From positions 5,828,001-5,892,000 of the forward strand of contig NZ_CP034463.1 in NCBI RefSeq assembly GCF_003955715.1: DNA of 64,000 bases, read 5' to 3'. The DNA is from Streptomyces aquilus (GTDB taxonomy: Bacteria > Actinomycetota > Actinomycetes > Streptomycetales > Streptomycetaceae). The position numbers were made by a program, and so were the translations under genes. Below, piece by piece: positions 51,104 through 61,900 of the stretch. The notes beneath the pieces were generated by a model. It was not told the DNA's origin and made no database searches. It worked only from the letters and a program-made list of their open reading frames with translations. Position 1 is the first letter of the stretch. Each line of letters starts with the position of its first letter.

Positions 51104-52621
51104 GTGAGTGACTCCAGCCTTGCCCCCCTGCCCTCCGCCGACCGCCCCGACGTCGCCGCCGCCCTGCGCGACGCCCTCCTGAGCGCCTCCTTCACCGCCG
51201 ACGGCCTGCTCGAACTGCTCGGCGCCCCCGCCTACGCGGCGCTCGCCCGCAGCGAGACCGTGCCCGCGCTGCGGGCCACCCGCGGGGACAGCGCGCTGGA
51301 GGTGCTCGTACGGCTCTTCCTGTTGCAGCAACCCGTGCGCCACGCGCGCGTGGCGGACGTACTGCCCCTGGAGGCGTGTCTGGAGGCCGGGTGGCTGGTG
51401 CGGGCCGGCGCCGACGAAGTGGCCGCGACGGTGGACGTACGGCCGTACGGCGGGCCCGACGGCGAGGACTGGTTCATCGTGTCCGACCTCGGGTGCGCCG
51501 TGGGCGGCGCCGGTGGCATCGGCAGCCGCGCGGAGGGTGTCGTCCTCGGCGTGGGCGGTGCCTCCACGACCCTCGCCGGCATCACCGTCCGCACGCCCGT
51601 CGGCTCCGCGCTCGACCTCGGCACCGGGTCCGGCATTCAGGCGCTGCACGCCGCGCGGCACGCCACGCGCGTGACGGCGACCGACCTCAACCCGCGCGCG
51701 CTGCACATCACCGCGCTGACCCTGGCCCTGTCCGGCGCCCCGGCGGCCGAGCTGCGGGAGGGCTCGCTCTTCGAGCCGGTGCGCGACGACGAGACGTACG
51801 ACCTGATCGTCTCCAACCCGCCCTTCGTGATCTCGCCGGGCGCCCGGCTGACGTACCGGGACGGCGGGATGGGCGGGGACGATCTGTGCCGGTCGCTCGT
51901 TCAGCAGGCGGGGGAACGGCTGAACGAGGGCGGGTTCGCGCAGTTCCTCGCCAACTGGCAGCACGTGGAAGGGGAGGACTGGCAGGACAGGCTCAGGTCG
52001 TGGGTGCCGCGCGGGTGCGACGCGTGGATCGTCCAGCGCGAGGTGCAGGACGTCACGCAGTACGCCGAGCTGTGGCTCAGGGACGCCGGTGACCACCGTG
52101 GGGACCCGGCCGAGTACCAGGCGCTGTACGACGCCTGGCTGGACGAGTTCGAGGCGCGCAAGGTGAAGGCGGTCGGGTTCGGCTGGATCACCCTGCGGAG
52201 GACGGCGGCCGCCGTGCCCTCGGTCGTCGCGGAGGAGTGGCCGCACCCCGTCGAGCAGCCGCTCGGCGACACCGTCGCGGCGCACTTCGAGCGGCTCGAC
52301 TATCTGCGGGCGCACGACGACGCGGCGCTGCTGGAAGGGCACTTCAAGCTGGCGCCGGAGATCGTGCAGGAGCAGGTCGGGCTGCCCGGCGCCGAGGACC
52401 CGGAGCATGTGGTGCTGCGCCAGAACCGTGGCATGCGCCGCGCCACCAAGGTGGACACGGTCGGCGCGGGTTTCGCCGGCGTGTGCGACGGCTCGTTGAG
52501 CGCGGGGCGCATCCTGGACGCCATCGCGCAACTGGTGGGCGAGGACCCGGTGTTGCTGCGGGACCGTACGCCGGCGCAGATCAGGGTGCTGGTGGAGCAG
52601 GGGTTCCTGGAGCCGGCCTGA
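51104..52621 (+). CDS. SAM-dependent methyltransferase, RlmG/HemK-type
   Basis: 505 residues from GTG 51104. An N-terminal part of about 165 residues includes a helical segment (AALARSETVPALRATRGDSALEVLVRLFLLQQPV). The Rossmann methyltransferase follows, with motif I ALDLGTGSGIQALHAARHA, acidic ATDLNPRALHIT and the active-site motif IVSNPPFVISPG. NPPF is typical of enzymes that methylate amide or exocyclic amino groups, such as rRNA guanine N2 or release-factor glutamine. A C-terminal winged-helix-like region of about 170 residues follows. The target is unknown; this long form is characteristic of actinobacteria. Confidence 0.85.
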   Translation: MSDSSLAPLPSADRPDVAAALRDALLSASFTADGLLELLGAPAYAALARSETVPALRATRGDSALEVLVRLFLLQQPVRHARVADVLPLEACLEAGWLVRAGADEVAATVDVRPYGGPDGEDWFIVSDLGCAVGGAGGIGSRAEGVVLGVGGASTTLAGITVRTPVGSALDLGTGSGIQALHAARHATRVTATDLNPRALHITALTLALSGAPAAELREGSLFEPVRDDETYDLIVSNPPFVISPGARLTYRDGGMGGDDLCRSLVQQAGERLNEGGFAQFLANWQHVEGEDWQDRLRSWVPRGCDAWIVQREVQDVTQYAELWLRDAGDHRGDPAEYQALYDAWLDEFEARKVKAVGFGWITLRRTAAAVPSVVAEEWPHPVEQPLGDTVAAHFERLDYLRAHDDAALLEGHFKLAPEIVQEQVGLPGAEDPEHVVLRQNRGMRRATKVDTVGAGFAGVCDGSLSAGRILDAIAQLVGEDPVLLRDRTPAQIRVLVEQGFLEPA

Positions 52622-52622
52622 T

Positions 52623-52676
52623 CCGACTGGGGCCGGGGCGGCTGAGGTCGAGCCGACTGGGGCCGGGGCGGCTGAG
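52623..52676 (+). repeat. Two-copy direct repeat after the methyltransferase gene
   Basis: CCGACTGGGGCCGGGGCGGC followed by TGAG occurs at 52623 and 52653 (period 30 bp). The copies begin right after the stop codon. Confidence 0.85.
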
Positions 52677-52830
52677 GCGTGGGCGTACCCCTGAGACGGG
52701 TGCGCCCGGTCTGGCCTGATTGGTGACGAAAAGGTCTCCTGTCAGTGGGGCGTGCGAGGCTACCTTCGAGGGGCAGGCCCGACGCGTCCTCGGGGGAGGC
52801 GCACCCGCTCGGGCCTCGGGGGGAGGCCCG

Positions 52831-55407
52831 ATGTCGGGGGAGACGCCGGATCACGGTGAAGGCAGGGTCGTGGGCGGCCGCTACCGGCTGCTGCGGACGC
52901 TCGGCGCGGGCGGCATGGGCCGGGTCTGGCTGGCGTACGACGACGAGTTGGCGTGCGAGGTGGCGCTCAAGGAGATCGCGCTGCCGGACGTGCCGATGGA
53001 CGCGAGCGAGCCCGCGCAGCGCATCGCGCGGGCCCGCAGCGAGGCGCGGCACGCGGCGCGGCTGCGCGGGCATCGCCATGTGGCGACGGTGCATGACGTG
53101 GTGGTGCACGAGGGGCTGCCGTGGATCGTCATGGAGTACGTGCCGGACGCGGTCGACCTCCAGGCGGTGGTACGGAGTTCGGGGCCGCTGCCGCCCGTCC
53201 AGGCGGCCCGCGTCGGACTGGCCGTGCTCGACGCGCTGACCGCGGGGCACCGGATCGGCATCCTCCACAGGGATGTGAAACCGGCCAACATCCTGCTGGG
53301 ATCGGATGCTTCGGGCGACCCGTACGCGCGCGTGCTGCTCACCGACTACGGCATCGCCCTCCAACCCGAGTCCCGGGAACCCCGGCTCACCGCCACGGCG
53401 GGCATCCTCGGCACGCCCGGCTATCTCGCGCCGGAGCGCGCGCGTGGGGAGCCGCCGACACCGGCCGCGGATCTGTTCTCGCTGGGCGCGACCCTGTACT
53501 GGGCCGTGGAGGGCCACGGCCCCTTCGACCGACACGGCGAGTACGCGACCCTGACGGCCTTGCTCGGCGAGGAACCGACGCCACCGGTGCGGGCCGGTGA
53601 ACTGGCGCCCGTGCTCCAGGGGTTGCTGGTCAAGGACCCGGTGCGCAGGTCGTCGCCGGAGGCGGTGGCGCGGGGGCTGGAGCGGGTGGTGCGAGGGGCT
53701 TCGCCGGGGTGGCCCGCGGCGGCGGGAGAGGCGGGTGCGGGCGTCGGCGCCGGGTCGGCGGCGGGGTTCGGCGCGCCGCCTGGATTCGGGCCGCCGGCCG
53801 GTGGGTTCGGTGCGGGCGAGGGGGCGGACGTGCAGCCGGTCGGCTCCGGTGCCGCTCCGGGGGGCGGGCTGATCGACGGCCCACCGCCGGGGTACGTCGC
53901 GAGTACGTCGCCGGGGTGGGGCGGTGGCGCGGACGGCGGTGGCGGTGGCGGCGGTGCGGGACCTGGGACGCCGGGCGCCCCGCGGACGCCGGGTACTCCG
54001 CAGACACCCGGGACGCCACAGACACCGGGCACGCCGGGTGGGGGCTTCACGCCGGGTGCTCCGCCGTCGTCGGGCGGGGTCTTCACGCCCGGTGCCCCGC
54101 AGACGCCGCACACCCCGGGAGCCGCGTCCGGCAGCGGTGGGGCGGCCACGCCGGGTGGGGCGGCCGGGGCCGCGTACGACCCGTGGCGGCAGGCCGCCGC
54201 TCCTCAGCGGCCGTCCTCACCCTCGCCCGAACCCGGCAACCCTTATGCGCAAGGGCCCTATGCGAGCGGCGGCCCCGCGCCCTACGGTCCCTACGCGGGC
54301 GGCGGCGCCCCGTCGCCGTACGGGAGCAGCGCGACGCCGCCCTACGCCGGCGCCTCGACGCCTCCCCACGCCGGCGGTCCGACGCCGCCCTACGCCGGCA
54401 ACCCCGCCGTCGCCGCAAGCCCCACCCAGCCCTACCTGGGCGGCACTTCCGGGGCCGGCTGGGGCACGGGTGGGCCGGGGATGCCCGGAGCCGGCCCGCC
54501 CTCCGGGGGCAAGAAGCGGCTCGCGCTGGTCGCTCTCGTCGTGGCCGCCGTCCTCGTCGTCGCCGGCGGCACCTGGCTGGCCGTCTCGCTGACCCAGGAC
54601 AGCGGCGGCGGAGACACGAACAACACGGCGAACAAGCCGCCCACCTCCAGCGTCCCCAAGAGCTCACCGCCGCCGACCGGGCCCGTGCTGCCGTACGGCG
54701 ATGTCGTCGGCCTCAGCGAGCCGTTGGAGACCGGCGACTGTGTGCAGGCGGTCTGGTCGGGGACGCCGTTCAAGTCGGAGCCGAACCTCGGTGTGGTGGA
54801 CTGCGCCGAGGACTGGCCGGACGGACAGGTCGTCGCCGTCGACACGGCCACCGACTACGCCGACGCGCGCGCGGAGGGCGGCCGGCGCTGCGCGAACCAG
54901 ACGCGCGCCGTCGTCGACGCCCTTCCGGACGCGGCGCTCTACGCCGTCGTACCGACGAAGGCGGGCTTCACCGCGGCCAACAGCGGTACGGCATGTCTCG
55001 TACTCGGCCGCCATGCGGCGATAGGCGGTGAGGTCGGCCGACTTCGGGACGAGGGCACGCGGCTGTGGGTCGGTCAGATGAGCACCGGCGACTGCTGGAT
55101 CTACGAGGAGCGGGACGACGGCTACGACGCCCCGCTCACCGACTGCGTGAAACCCCACACCGACCAGGTCATAGGCGCGGTTCAGGCACCCGAGGAAATG
55201 ACCTACGAGAAAGGCAGGGACAACGCGACCAAGCTGTGCCGCAACAAATTCGAGTCGACCTGGGCACCGGGGTCGGAGCGCACCGTCTACGGCTGGGTGG
55301 CCGACGACGAGGACTGGAACAAGGGGTTCAAGAAGGCCGTGTGCACGGTGAGCCGGACCGACGGCGAGAAGACGACCGGAAAGATACCCGCGCCCGGTGC
55401 GGTCTGA
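52831..55407 (+). CDS. Receptor-type Ser/Thr protein kinase
   Basis: 858 residues from ATG 52831 (GGGAGG upstream). Kinase domain 15-270: GAGGMGRVW (P-loop), EVALKEI (Lys), HRDVKPAN (catalytic Asp148), DYG instead of DFG (Asp172) and LAPERA. A juxtamembrane part of about 290 residues is very rich in Gly/Pro/Ser/Thr/Tyr (repeats such as TPGTPQTPGTPQTPGTP and PPYAGAS). One membrane helix lies at 564-586. The external domain has cysteine-spaced septum-formation-like repeats (GDCVQAVWSG; STGDCWIYEERDD) and no PASTA modules. The signal is unknown. It is the only gene in its transcription unit. Confidence 0.92.
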   Translation: MSGETPDHGEGRVVGGRYRLLRTLGAGGMGRVWLAYDDELACEVALKEIALPDVPMDASEPAQRIARARSEARHAARLRGHRHVATVHDVVVHEGLPWIVMEYVPDAVDLQAVVRSSGPLPPVQAARVGLAVLDALTAGHRIGILHRDVKPANILLGSDASGDPYARVLLTDYGIALQPESREPRLTATAGILGTPGYLAPERARGEPPTPAADLFSLGATLYWAVEGHGPFDRHGEYATLTALLGEEPTPPVRAGELAPVLQGLLVKDPVRRSSPEAVARGLERVVRGASPGWPAAAGEAGAGVGAGSAAGFGAPPGFGPPAGGFGAGEGADVQPVGSGAAPGGGLIDGPPPGYVASTSPGWGGGADGGGGGGGAGPGTPGAPRTPGTPQTPGTPQTPGTPGGGFTPGAPPSSGGVFTPGAPQTPHTPGAASGSGGAATPGGAAGAAYDPWRQAAAPQRPSSPSPEPGNPYAQGPYASGGPAPYGPYAGGGAPSPYGSSATPPYAGASTPPHAGGPTPPYAGNPAVAASPTQPYLGGTSGAGWGTGGPGMPGAGPPSGGKKRLALVALVVAAVLVVAGGTWLAVSLTQDSGGGDTNNTANKPPTSSVPKSSPPPTGPVLPYGDVVGLSEPLETGDCVQAVWSGTPFKSEPNLGVVDCAEDWPDGQVVAVDTATDYADARAEGGRRCANQTRAVVDALPDAALYAVVPTKAGFTAANSGTACLVLGRHAAIGGEVGRLRDEGTRLWVGQMSTGDCWIYEERDDGYDAPLTDCVKPHTDQVIGAVQAPEEMTYEKGRDNATKLCRNKFESTWAPGSERTVYGWVADDEDWNKGFKKAVCTVSRTDGEKTTGKIPAPGAV

Positions 55408-55550
55408 GCCCGGCCGGGTCCGGCCGCCCCGGGGAGTCCACAGCCGGGTCGGTCCCGCGTTCACCTCGGGTTCGCCTGGCCGCCGCCCGCGCGTGTCAAC
55501 CTCCCTGCCCGAGGGCACGTGCGGTCGGGAGAAAAGGGGCAGGGGGAGCC

Positions 55551-55748
55551 ATGGAGAGCGGACCGGCGATCTTCGCTGGAGCGGTGTTCGCGCTGTTCGG
55601 AGCCGGGCTGCTGGCGTGGACCGCGGTCCGCGTACGGCACCGGGAACCGGTGGCGCACGGTGTGAGCCCGGTCGCATCGGCGATGATCGCGAGCTCCGCC
55701 GCGGTGATCGCGCTCGTCGTCGGCGCATGGTGCTTCACCCAGCTGTGA
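55551..55748 (+). CDS. Small two-helix membrane protein
   Basis: 65 residues from ATG 55551, with AGGGGG 4-9 nt upstream. Hydrophobic segments are IFAGAVFALFGAGLLAWTAV (8-27) and ASAMIASSAAVIALVVGAWCF (43-63), separated by a polar loop RVRHREPVAHGVSPV. No family is recognised. It lies 143 bp after the kinase gene and 243 bp before topA, on the same strand. Confidence 0.78.
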   Translation: MESGPAIFAGAVFALFGAGLLAWTAVRVRHREPVAHGVSPVASAMIASSAAVIALVVGAWCFTQL

Positions 55749-55991
55749 CGACCATGGAAAGGCCGAGGTCCCGGTAATTGGGAGGGGGTCCTCCACTAAG
55801 GCTCGAAATGACCGGTGGGTACTCCGGGCGGCAGGAATGGCGGTAGTCGGGTTACCGTTCGAGTGGCCGTTGCGGGCTTTTCCCGTTTGACACGGGGGCG
55901 GGATGTACCGTCACACTCCGCAGCGTCACCATGACCCGACCCCGGGGACCGCCTGGGGAGGCCCCAGCGTCGACCGGAGAGAAGAGCGAAG
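55749..55991. promoter_or_regulatory. topA upstream region
   Basis: 243 bp. TTGACA at 55887 is a candidate -35 element, with no clear -10 at standard spacing. No gene is seen. Confidence 0.4.
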
Positions 55992-58817
55992 TTGTCCCCG
56001 ACCAGCGAGACCGCACACGGCGGCCGCCGACTCGTCATTGTCGAGTCGCCAGCCAAGGCGAAGACGATCAAGGGCTACCTCGGCCCTGGTTACGTCGTCG
56101 AGGCGAGCGTCGGGCACATCCGCGACCTCCCCAACGGCGCCGCGGAGGTGCCGGAGAAGTACACCGGCGAGGTGCGCCGCCTCGGCGTGGACGTCGAGCA
56201 CGACTTCGAGCCGATCTATGTCGTCAACGCCGACAAGAAGGCCCAGGTCAAGAAGCTCAAGGATCTGCTGAAGGACTCCGACGAGCTCTTCCTCGCCACC
56301 GATGAGGACCGTGAGGGCGAGGCCATCGCGTGGCACCTCCTGGAGGTGCTGAAGCCCAAGGTCCCGGTCAAGCGCATGGTGTTCCACGAGATCACCAAGG
56401 ACGCGATCCGGGCCGCCGTCGCCAACCCGCGCGATCTCAACCAGCGCATGGTCGACGCCCAGGAGACCCGCCGCATCCTCGACCGTCTCTACGGCTACGA
56501 GGTCTCGCCGGTCCTGTGGAAGAAGGTCATGCCGCGCCTTTCGGCGGGCCGTGTCCAGTCGGTCGCCACGCGGCTCGTCGTCGAGCGGGAGCGCGAGCGC
56601 ATCGCCTTCCGCTCCGCCGAGTACTGGGACCTGACCGGCACCTTCGGCACCGGCCGCGCCGGTGACCCGAGTGACCCGTCGACCCTGGTCGCCCGTCTCC
56701 AGACGGTCGACGGCAAGCGGGTCGCGCAGGGCCGTGACTTCGACTCCCTGGGCCAGATCAAGGGCGCCAACACCCTCCACCTCGACGAGGCCAACGCCCG
56801 TGCGCTGGCCGCCGCGCTGGAGAACACCGACTTCGCCGTCCGCTCCGTCGAGTCCAAGCCGTACCGCCGCTCGCCGTACGCCCCGTTCCGTACGACGACC
56901 CTCCAGCAGGAGGCCAGCCGCAAGCTCGGCTTCGGCGCGAAGGCGACCATGCAGGTCGCCCAGAAGCTGTACGAGAACGGCTACATCACCTACATGCGTA
57001 CGGACTCCACGACGCTCAGCGACACCGCTGTCGCCGCGGCCCGCGCGCAGGTCACGCAGTTGTACGGCGCCGACTACCTGCCGTCCGCGCCGCGGACGTA
57101 CGCCGGGAAGGTCAAGAACGCGCAGGAGGCGCACGAGGCGATCCGGCCCTCGGGTGATCGTTTCCGCACGCCCGCCGAGACCGGTCTGACCGGCGACCAG
57201 TTCAAGCTCTACGAGCTGATCTGGAAGCGGACCGTCGCCTCCCAGATGAAGGACGCGACCGGTAACTCCGTCACGGTCAAGATCGGTGGCACCGCCGCCG
57301 ACGGCCGGGACGTCGAGTTCAGCGCCTCCGGCAAGACGATCACCTTCCACGGCTTCCTGAAGGCCTACGTCGAGGGTGCCGACGACCCGAACGCCGAGCT
57401 GGACGACCGCGAGCGCCGGCTGCCGCAGGTCAGCGAGGGCGACCGGCTCTCCGCCGAGGAGATCACGGTCGACGGGCACGCCACCAAGCCCCCGGCCCGC
57501 TACACCGAGGCCAGCCTGGTCAAGGAGCTCGAAGAGCGCGAGATCGGCCGCCCGTCGACGTACGCGTCGATCATCGGCACCATCCTCGACCGCGGCTATG
57601 TCTTCAAGAAGGGCACGGCACTCGTCCCGTCCTTCCTGTCCTTCGCCGTGGTCAACCTCCTGGAGAAGCACTTCGGCCGGCTCGTCGACTACGACTTCAC
57701 CGCCAAGATGGAGGACGACCTCGACCGCATCGCCCGCGGTGAGGCCCAGTCCGTGCCGTGGCTGAAGCGGTTCTACTTCGGCGAGGGCACCCCGGAGAGC
57801 GGCGGCGCGGCCGAGGCCGGCAACGGCGACGGGGACCACCTCGGCGGCCTCAAGGAGCTGGTGACCGACCTGGGCGCGATCGACGCGCGCGAGGTGTCGT
57901 CGTTCCCGGTGGGCAACGGCATCGTGCTCCGCGTCGGCCGCTACGGCCCGTACATCGAGCGCGGCGAGAAGGACGCCGAGGGCCACCAGCGCGCGGACGT
58001 GCCGGAGGACCTCGCTCCGGACGAGCTGTCCGTCGAGTACGCCGAGGAGCTGCTCGCCAAGCCCAGCGGCGACTTCGAGCTCGGCGCCGACCCGGTCAGC
58101 GGCAACCAGATCATCGCGCGGGCCGGCCGCTACGGCCCGTACGTCACCGAGGTGCTTCCCGAGGGCACCCCGAAGACCGGCAAGAACGCCGTGAAGCCGC
58201 GGACGGCCTCGCTGTTCAAGTCGATGTCCCTGGACACGGTGACGCTGGAGGACGCCCTCAAGCTGATGTCGCTGCCGCGCGTGGTCGGCGTCGACGCCGA
58301 GGGCCAGGAGATCACCGCGCAGAACGGGCGCTACGGGCCGTACCTGAAGAAGGGCACGGACTCGCGCTCGCTCACCTCCGAGGAGCAGCTCTTCACGATC
58401 ACCCTCGAAGAGGCGCTCGCGATCTACGCCCAGCCCAAGCAGCGCGGCCGGGCCGCGGCCAAGCCGCCGCTGAAGGAGCTGGGCACCGACCCGGTCAGCG
58501 AGAAGCCGGTCGTGGTCAAGGACGGCCGCTTCGGCCCGTACGTCACCGACGGGGAGACCAACGCGACTCTGCGCTCCGGCGACAGCGTCGAGGACATCAC
58601 CCCCGAGCGCGGCTACGAACTCCTCGCCGAGAAGCGGGCGAAGGCCCCCGCCAAGAAGACGGCGAAGAAGGCTCCCGCCAAGAAGACCGCCGCGAAGAAG
58701 GCCACCCCGGCCAAGAAGACGGCCGCCAAGAAGACCGCCGCGAAGAAGACGACGACGGCCGCGAAGAAGACCACCGCGAAGAAGGCGGCGGCTTCCAAGA
58801 CGGCGTCGGAGGACTGA
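55992..58817 (+). CDS. topA: DNA topoisomerase I with lysine-rich tail
   Basis: 941 residues from TTG 55992, giving the typical start MSPTSETAHGGRRLVIVESP. TOPRIM: VIVESPAKAKTIKGYL and ATDEDREGEAIAWHL. The active-site tyrosine is Tyr334 in YITYMRTDS. Instead of zinc fingers the C-terminus has four repeats with a GRYGPY-type core (about 645-870: VGRYGPYIERG, AGRYGPYVTEV, NGRYGPYLKKG, DGRFGPYVTDG). An Ala/Lys tail of about 60 residues (KKTAAKKATPAKKT) follows. It relaxes negative supercoils; the tail is known to aid processivity in Streptomyces. It is a single gene upstream of the tmk fusion. Confidence 0.97.
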   Translation: MSPTSETAHGGRRLVIVESPAKAKTIKGYLGPGYVVEASVGHIRDLPNGAAEVPEKYTGEVRRLGVDVEHDFEPIYVVNADKKAQVKKLKDLLKDSDELFLATDEDREGEAIAWHLLEVLKPKVPVKRMVFHEITKDAIRAAVANPRDLNQRMVDAQETRRILDRLYGYEVSPVLWKKVMPRLSAGRVQSVATRLVVERERERIAFRSAEYWDLTGTFGTGRAGDPSDPSTLVARLQTVDGKRVAQGRDFDSLGQIKGANTLHLDEANARALAAALENTDFAVRSVESKPYRRSPYAPFRTTTLQQEASRKLGFGAKATMQVAQKLYENGYITYMRTDSTTLSDTAVAAARAQVTQLYGADYLPSAPRTYAGKVKNAQEAHEAIRPSGDRFRTPAETGLTGDQFKLYELIWKRTVASQMKDATGNSVTVKIGGTAADGRDVEFSASGKTITFHGFLKAYVEGADDPNAELDDRERRLPQVSEGDRLSAEEITVDGHATKPPARYTEASLVKELEEREIGRPSTYASIIGTILDRGYVFKKGTALVPSFLSFAVVNLLEKHFGRLVDYDFTAKMEDDLDRIARGEAQSVPWLKRFYFGEGTPESGGAAEAGNGDGDHLGGLKELVTDLGAIDAREVSSFPVGNGIVLRVGRYGPYIERGEKDAEGHQRADVPEDLAPDELSVEYAEELLAKPSGDFELGADPVSGNQIIARAGRYGPYVTEVLPEGTPKTGKNAVKPRTASLFKSMSLDTVTLEDALKLMSLPRVVGVDAEGQEITAQNGRYGPYLKKGTDSRSLTSEEQLFTITLEEALAIYAQPKQRGRAAAKPPLKELGTDPVSEKPVVVKDGRFGPYVTDGETNATLRSGDSVEDITPERGYELLAEKRAKAPAKKTAKKAPAKKTAAKKATPAKKTAAKKTAAKKTTTAAKKTTAKKAAASKTASED

Positions 58818-58877
58818 GACCGGCGGCACCAGGGGCTGTTTTCGGCCCTGTTGCCCCACTGAGGCTTCGCGAAACGA

Positions 58878-58908
58878 ACGCCCCGGCATCACTTTGGTGT
58901 CGGGGCGT
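58878..58908 (+). terminator. Terminator of topA
   Basis: 14-bp stem ACGCCCCGGCATCA / TGGTGTCGGGGCGT with two wobble pairs and a short loop, 60 bp beyond the topA stop. Confidence 0.75.
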
Positions 58909-58963
58909 GCGCACGTTCGGACGGGCGCCGCGGTCTGTCGGTGCTGCCCGATAGGCTGAAAGC

Positions 58964-61900
58964 ATGACGCGAGCCGAGCAGCCAACGGCCCACCACCCGG
59001 CCCCCGACGACGCCCTTGCCGCGGACTCCCGCGAGCGCGCCGTCCGCGCCCTGCTGCGCCAACCACAGCTGAAGAGGCTGTGGAGCGCCCAGCTGGTGGG
59101 CGGTGTAGGCGACGCCCTCGCCCTTCTGGTCGTGGTCGTCCTCGCCCTCCAGGCGGCGATCGCCGAGGGTTCCTTCGGGGGTGGGTACCGAGGGGTGGCG
59201 TTCGCAGTGGCGACCGTCTTCGGGGTGCGCATCCTGGCCACGCTGCTGTTCGGCGCGGTGCTCCTCGGCCCGCTGACGTCGCTCACCGCGCAGGAGGGGC
59301 CGCTCGACCGCCGCTGGACCATGGTCGGCGCGGACGGGGTGCGGGCGGCGCTGCTGATCGTCGCGCCCCTGTGGATCGACTGGACGCCGGAGAACGCGCT
59401 GGCGATGCTCCTGGTGACGGCCTTCGTCACCGGAGTCGCCGAGCGCTTCTGGTCGGTGTGCCGCGAGAGCGCGGCGCCCGCCCTGCTCCCGGCCCCGCCG
59501 CCGGAGGGCGCGACGGTACGACCGCTGCCGGACCACCTGGACGCGCTGCGCCGCCTGTCGCTGCGTACGAGCTTCGTGGCGATCCCGCTCGCCGCTGCCG
59601 CGCTCGTCACCGCAGCGCTCGTCAACAACCTTCTGGGCGCCGGGATCGACTGGTTCGACCAGCATCAGGCCGCCCTCGCCTCGTATGTCGCGGCGGGTCT
59701 GTTCGCCGCGTCGCTGTCCGTGCTGACCTTCCTGGAACTGCCCGACACGCGCACCCCGCGCGCGCGTTCGCCGCTGGAGGGCCTGCGCCGCCCCAAGACG
59801 GGCGCCGGCGTCGACAAGGGCCGCACCGGTGTGCTGCCGCTGCTGGTCCTCGCCTCCGCCGCCGTCGCGGGCGCGGTCGCCGCGGCCGTCGCCGTGTCCG
59901 TGCTGCACGCCAAGGACCTGGGCGGCGGGCCGGTGACGTACGGCCTGCTGGTGCTCGCGCTGACCGGTGGGGTCGTCGTCGGCATCCGTACGGCGCCCAA
60001 GGTGCTGGTCTCGCTGTCGCGCCGCCGGCTGCTCGCGCTGGCGATCGCCTTCACCGGCGTCGCCCTGCTGGCCGCGGGCCTGGTCCCGGACGTCACCACC
60101 GTCCTCCTGATCGTCGTGCTCGCCGGCATCGGCGCGGGCGTGGCCGCCAACACCGGGCACGCGCTGCTCGACCAGGAGACCGAGGACTACCGCCGCCCCC
60201 GCACGACCGAGCATCTGCACGCGGTCGTACGGGTGTTCGTGGCGCTCGGCGCGGTCATCGCCCCGCTGGTCGCGGCGCTGATCGGGCCGCACCGGCTGGA
60301 GAGCGGCAAGTTCGTCTTCGCGCACGGCGGGGCCGCGTTCACGCTGATGCTGGTCGGCGCGCTGCTGCTGCCGGTGGCCGCGCTGGTGCTTGCCAAGGTC
60401 GACGACCGCTCCGGAGTGCCGCTGCGGCACGACCTGCGGGACGCGCTGCTCGGCGGCGACGACCCGGTGACGGCGCCCATGGCGACCGGCTTCTTCATCG
60501 CCCTGGAGGGCGGCGACGGCGCCGGGAAGTCCACCCAGGCCGAGGCGCTCGCCGAGTGGATCAGGGCCAAGGGGCACGAGGTGGTGGTCACGCGCGAGCC
60601 GGGCGCGACGCCGGTCGGCAAGCGGCTGCGGTCGATCCTGCTCGACGTGTCCTCGGCCGGTCTGTCGCACCGCGCGGAGGCGCTGCTGTACGCGGCGGAC
60701 CGCGCGGAGCACGTGGACACCGTCGTCCGGCCCGCCCTGGAGCGCGGCGCGGTCGTCATCTCCGACCGGTACATCGACTCGTCGGTGGCCTACCAGGGCG
60801 CGGGCCGTGACCTGTCCCCGACCGAGATCGCCCGCATCAACCGCTGGGCCACGGACGGACTGGTCCCGCATCTGACCGTCCTGCTCGACGTCTCCCCGGA
60901 GATCGCCCGGGAGCGGTTCACCGAGGCCCCCGACCGGCTGGAGTCGGAGCCGGCGGAGTTCCACGCGCGCGTGCGCTCCGGGTTCCTGACGCTCGCCGCG
61001 GCCGACCCCGGCCGGTACCTGGTGGTGGACGCGGGCCAGGAGCCCGAGGCCGTCACCACCGTCGTACGCCACCGGCTCGACCAGATGCTGCCGCTCTCCG
61101 AGCAGGAGATCCGCGAGCAGGAGGAGGCCCGGCGCAAGGCCGAGGAGGAAGCGCGCCGCAAGGCCGAGGAAGAGGCCGCGCGCAAGGCCGAGGAAGAGCG
61201 GCTGGAGCGGGAGCGCCAGGAGCAGCTGGAGCGGCTGCGCGCCGAGGAGGAGGAGCGCAAGCGGCGCGAGCTGGAGGAGGCCCAGCGGCGCGAGGCGGAA
61301 CGCCAGGCGGAGGAGGCTCGGCTGCGGGCCGAGGAAGCGCGTAAGCGGGCCGAGGAGGAGCGGCAGCGGCTGCTCGCCGAGGAGAAGGCCCGCGCGGAGG
61401 AAGAGGCGCGCCGCAAGGCCGAGGAGGAGCGGCGGCGCAAGCAGGCCGAGGAGGAGGCGCGGCTGCACGCCGAGGCCGAGGCGCGGCGCCTGGAGAAGCA
61501 GCGCAAGGCCGAGGAGGCGTTGCTGCGGGCCGAGGAGGCGCGGCGACTCGCCGAGCAGGCGTACGCGGCGGCCGAGGCGGGCCCGAAGAAGCCGACGCCG
61601 CCCGCGGTGGCCCCGGACGCGGCGACCGTGCCCACGCCGGTGGTGACGCCGACGAACGCGTCGGGCGGGCCCGTGGAGGAGACGGCGGTCCTGCGGAAGG
61701 TGTCCGAGGGGGCGGACGCGGATGGGGACGCCGGTGAGGGCCGGGGTTCGGAAGGGCGTGGCTCCGGTGGGCGTGCGGCCGAGGGGCGTGGCGCCGCGGG
61801 TCGTGGCTCCGAGGGGCGGGTTCCTGACAACGAGGTGACCGCCGAGCTGCCCAAGCCTCCGCCGGCTTCGGCCACCGACGAGACGGCGGTGCTGCCTCCT

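Noticed and set aside
55926..59066. Minus-strand open frame of 1046 codons over topA
   Set aside because: TopA is complete on the plus strand; the antisense frame is a codon-bias artefact.
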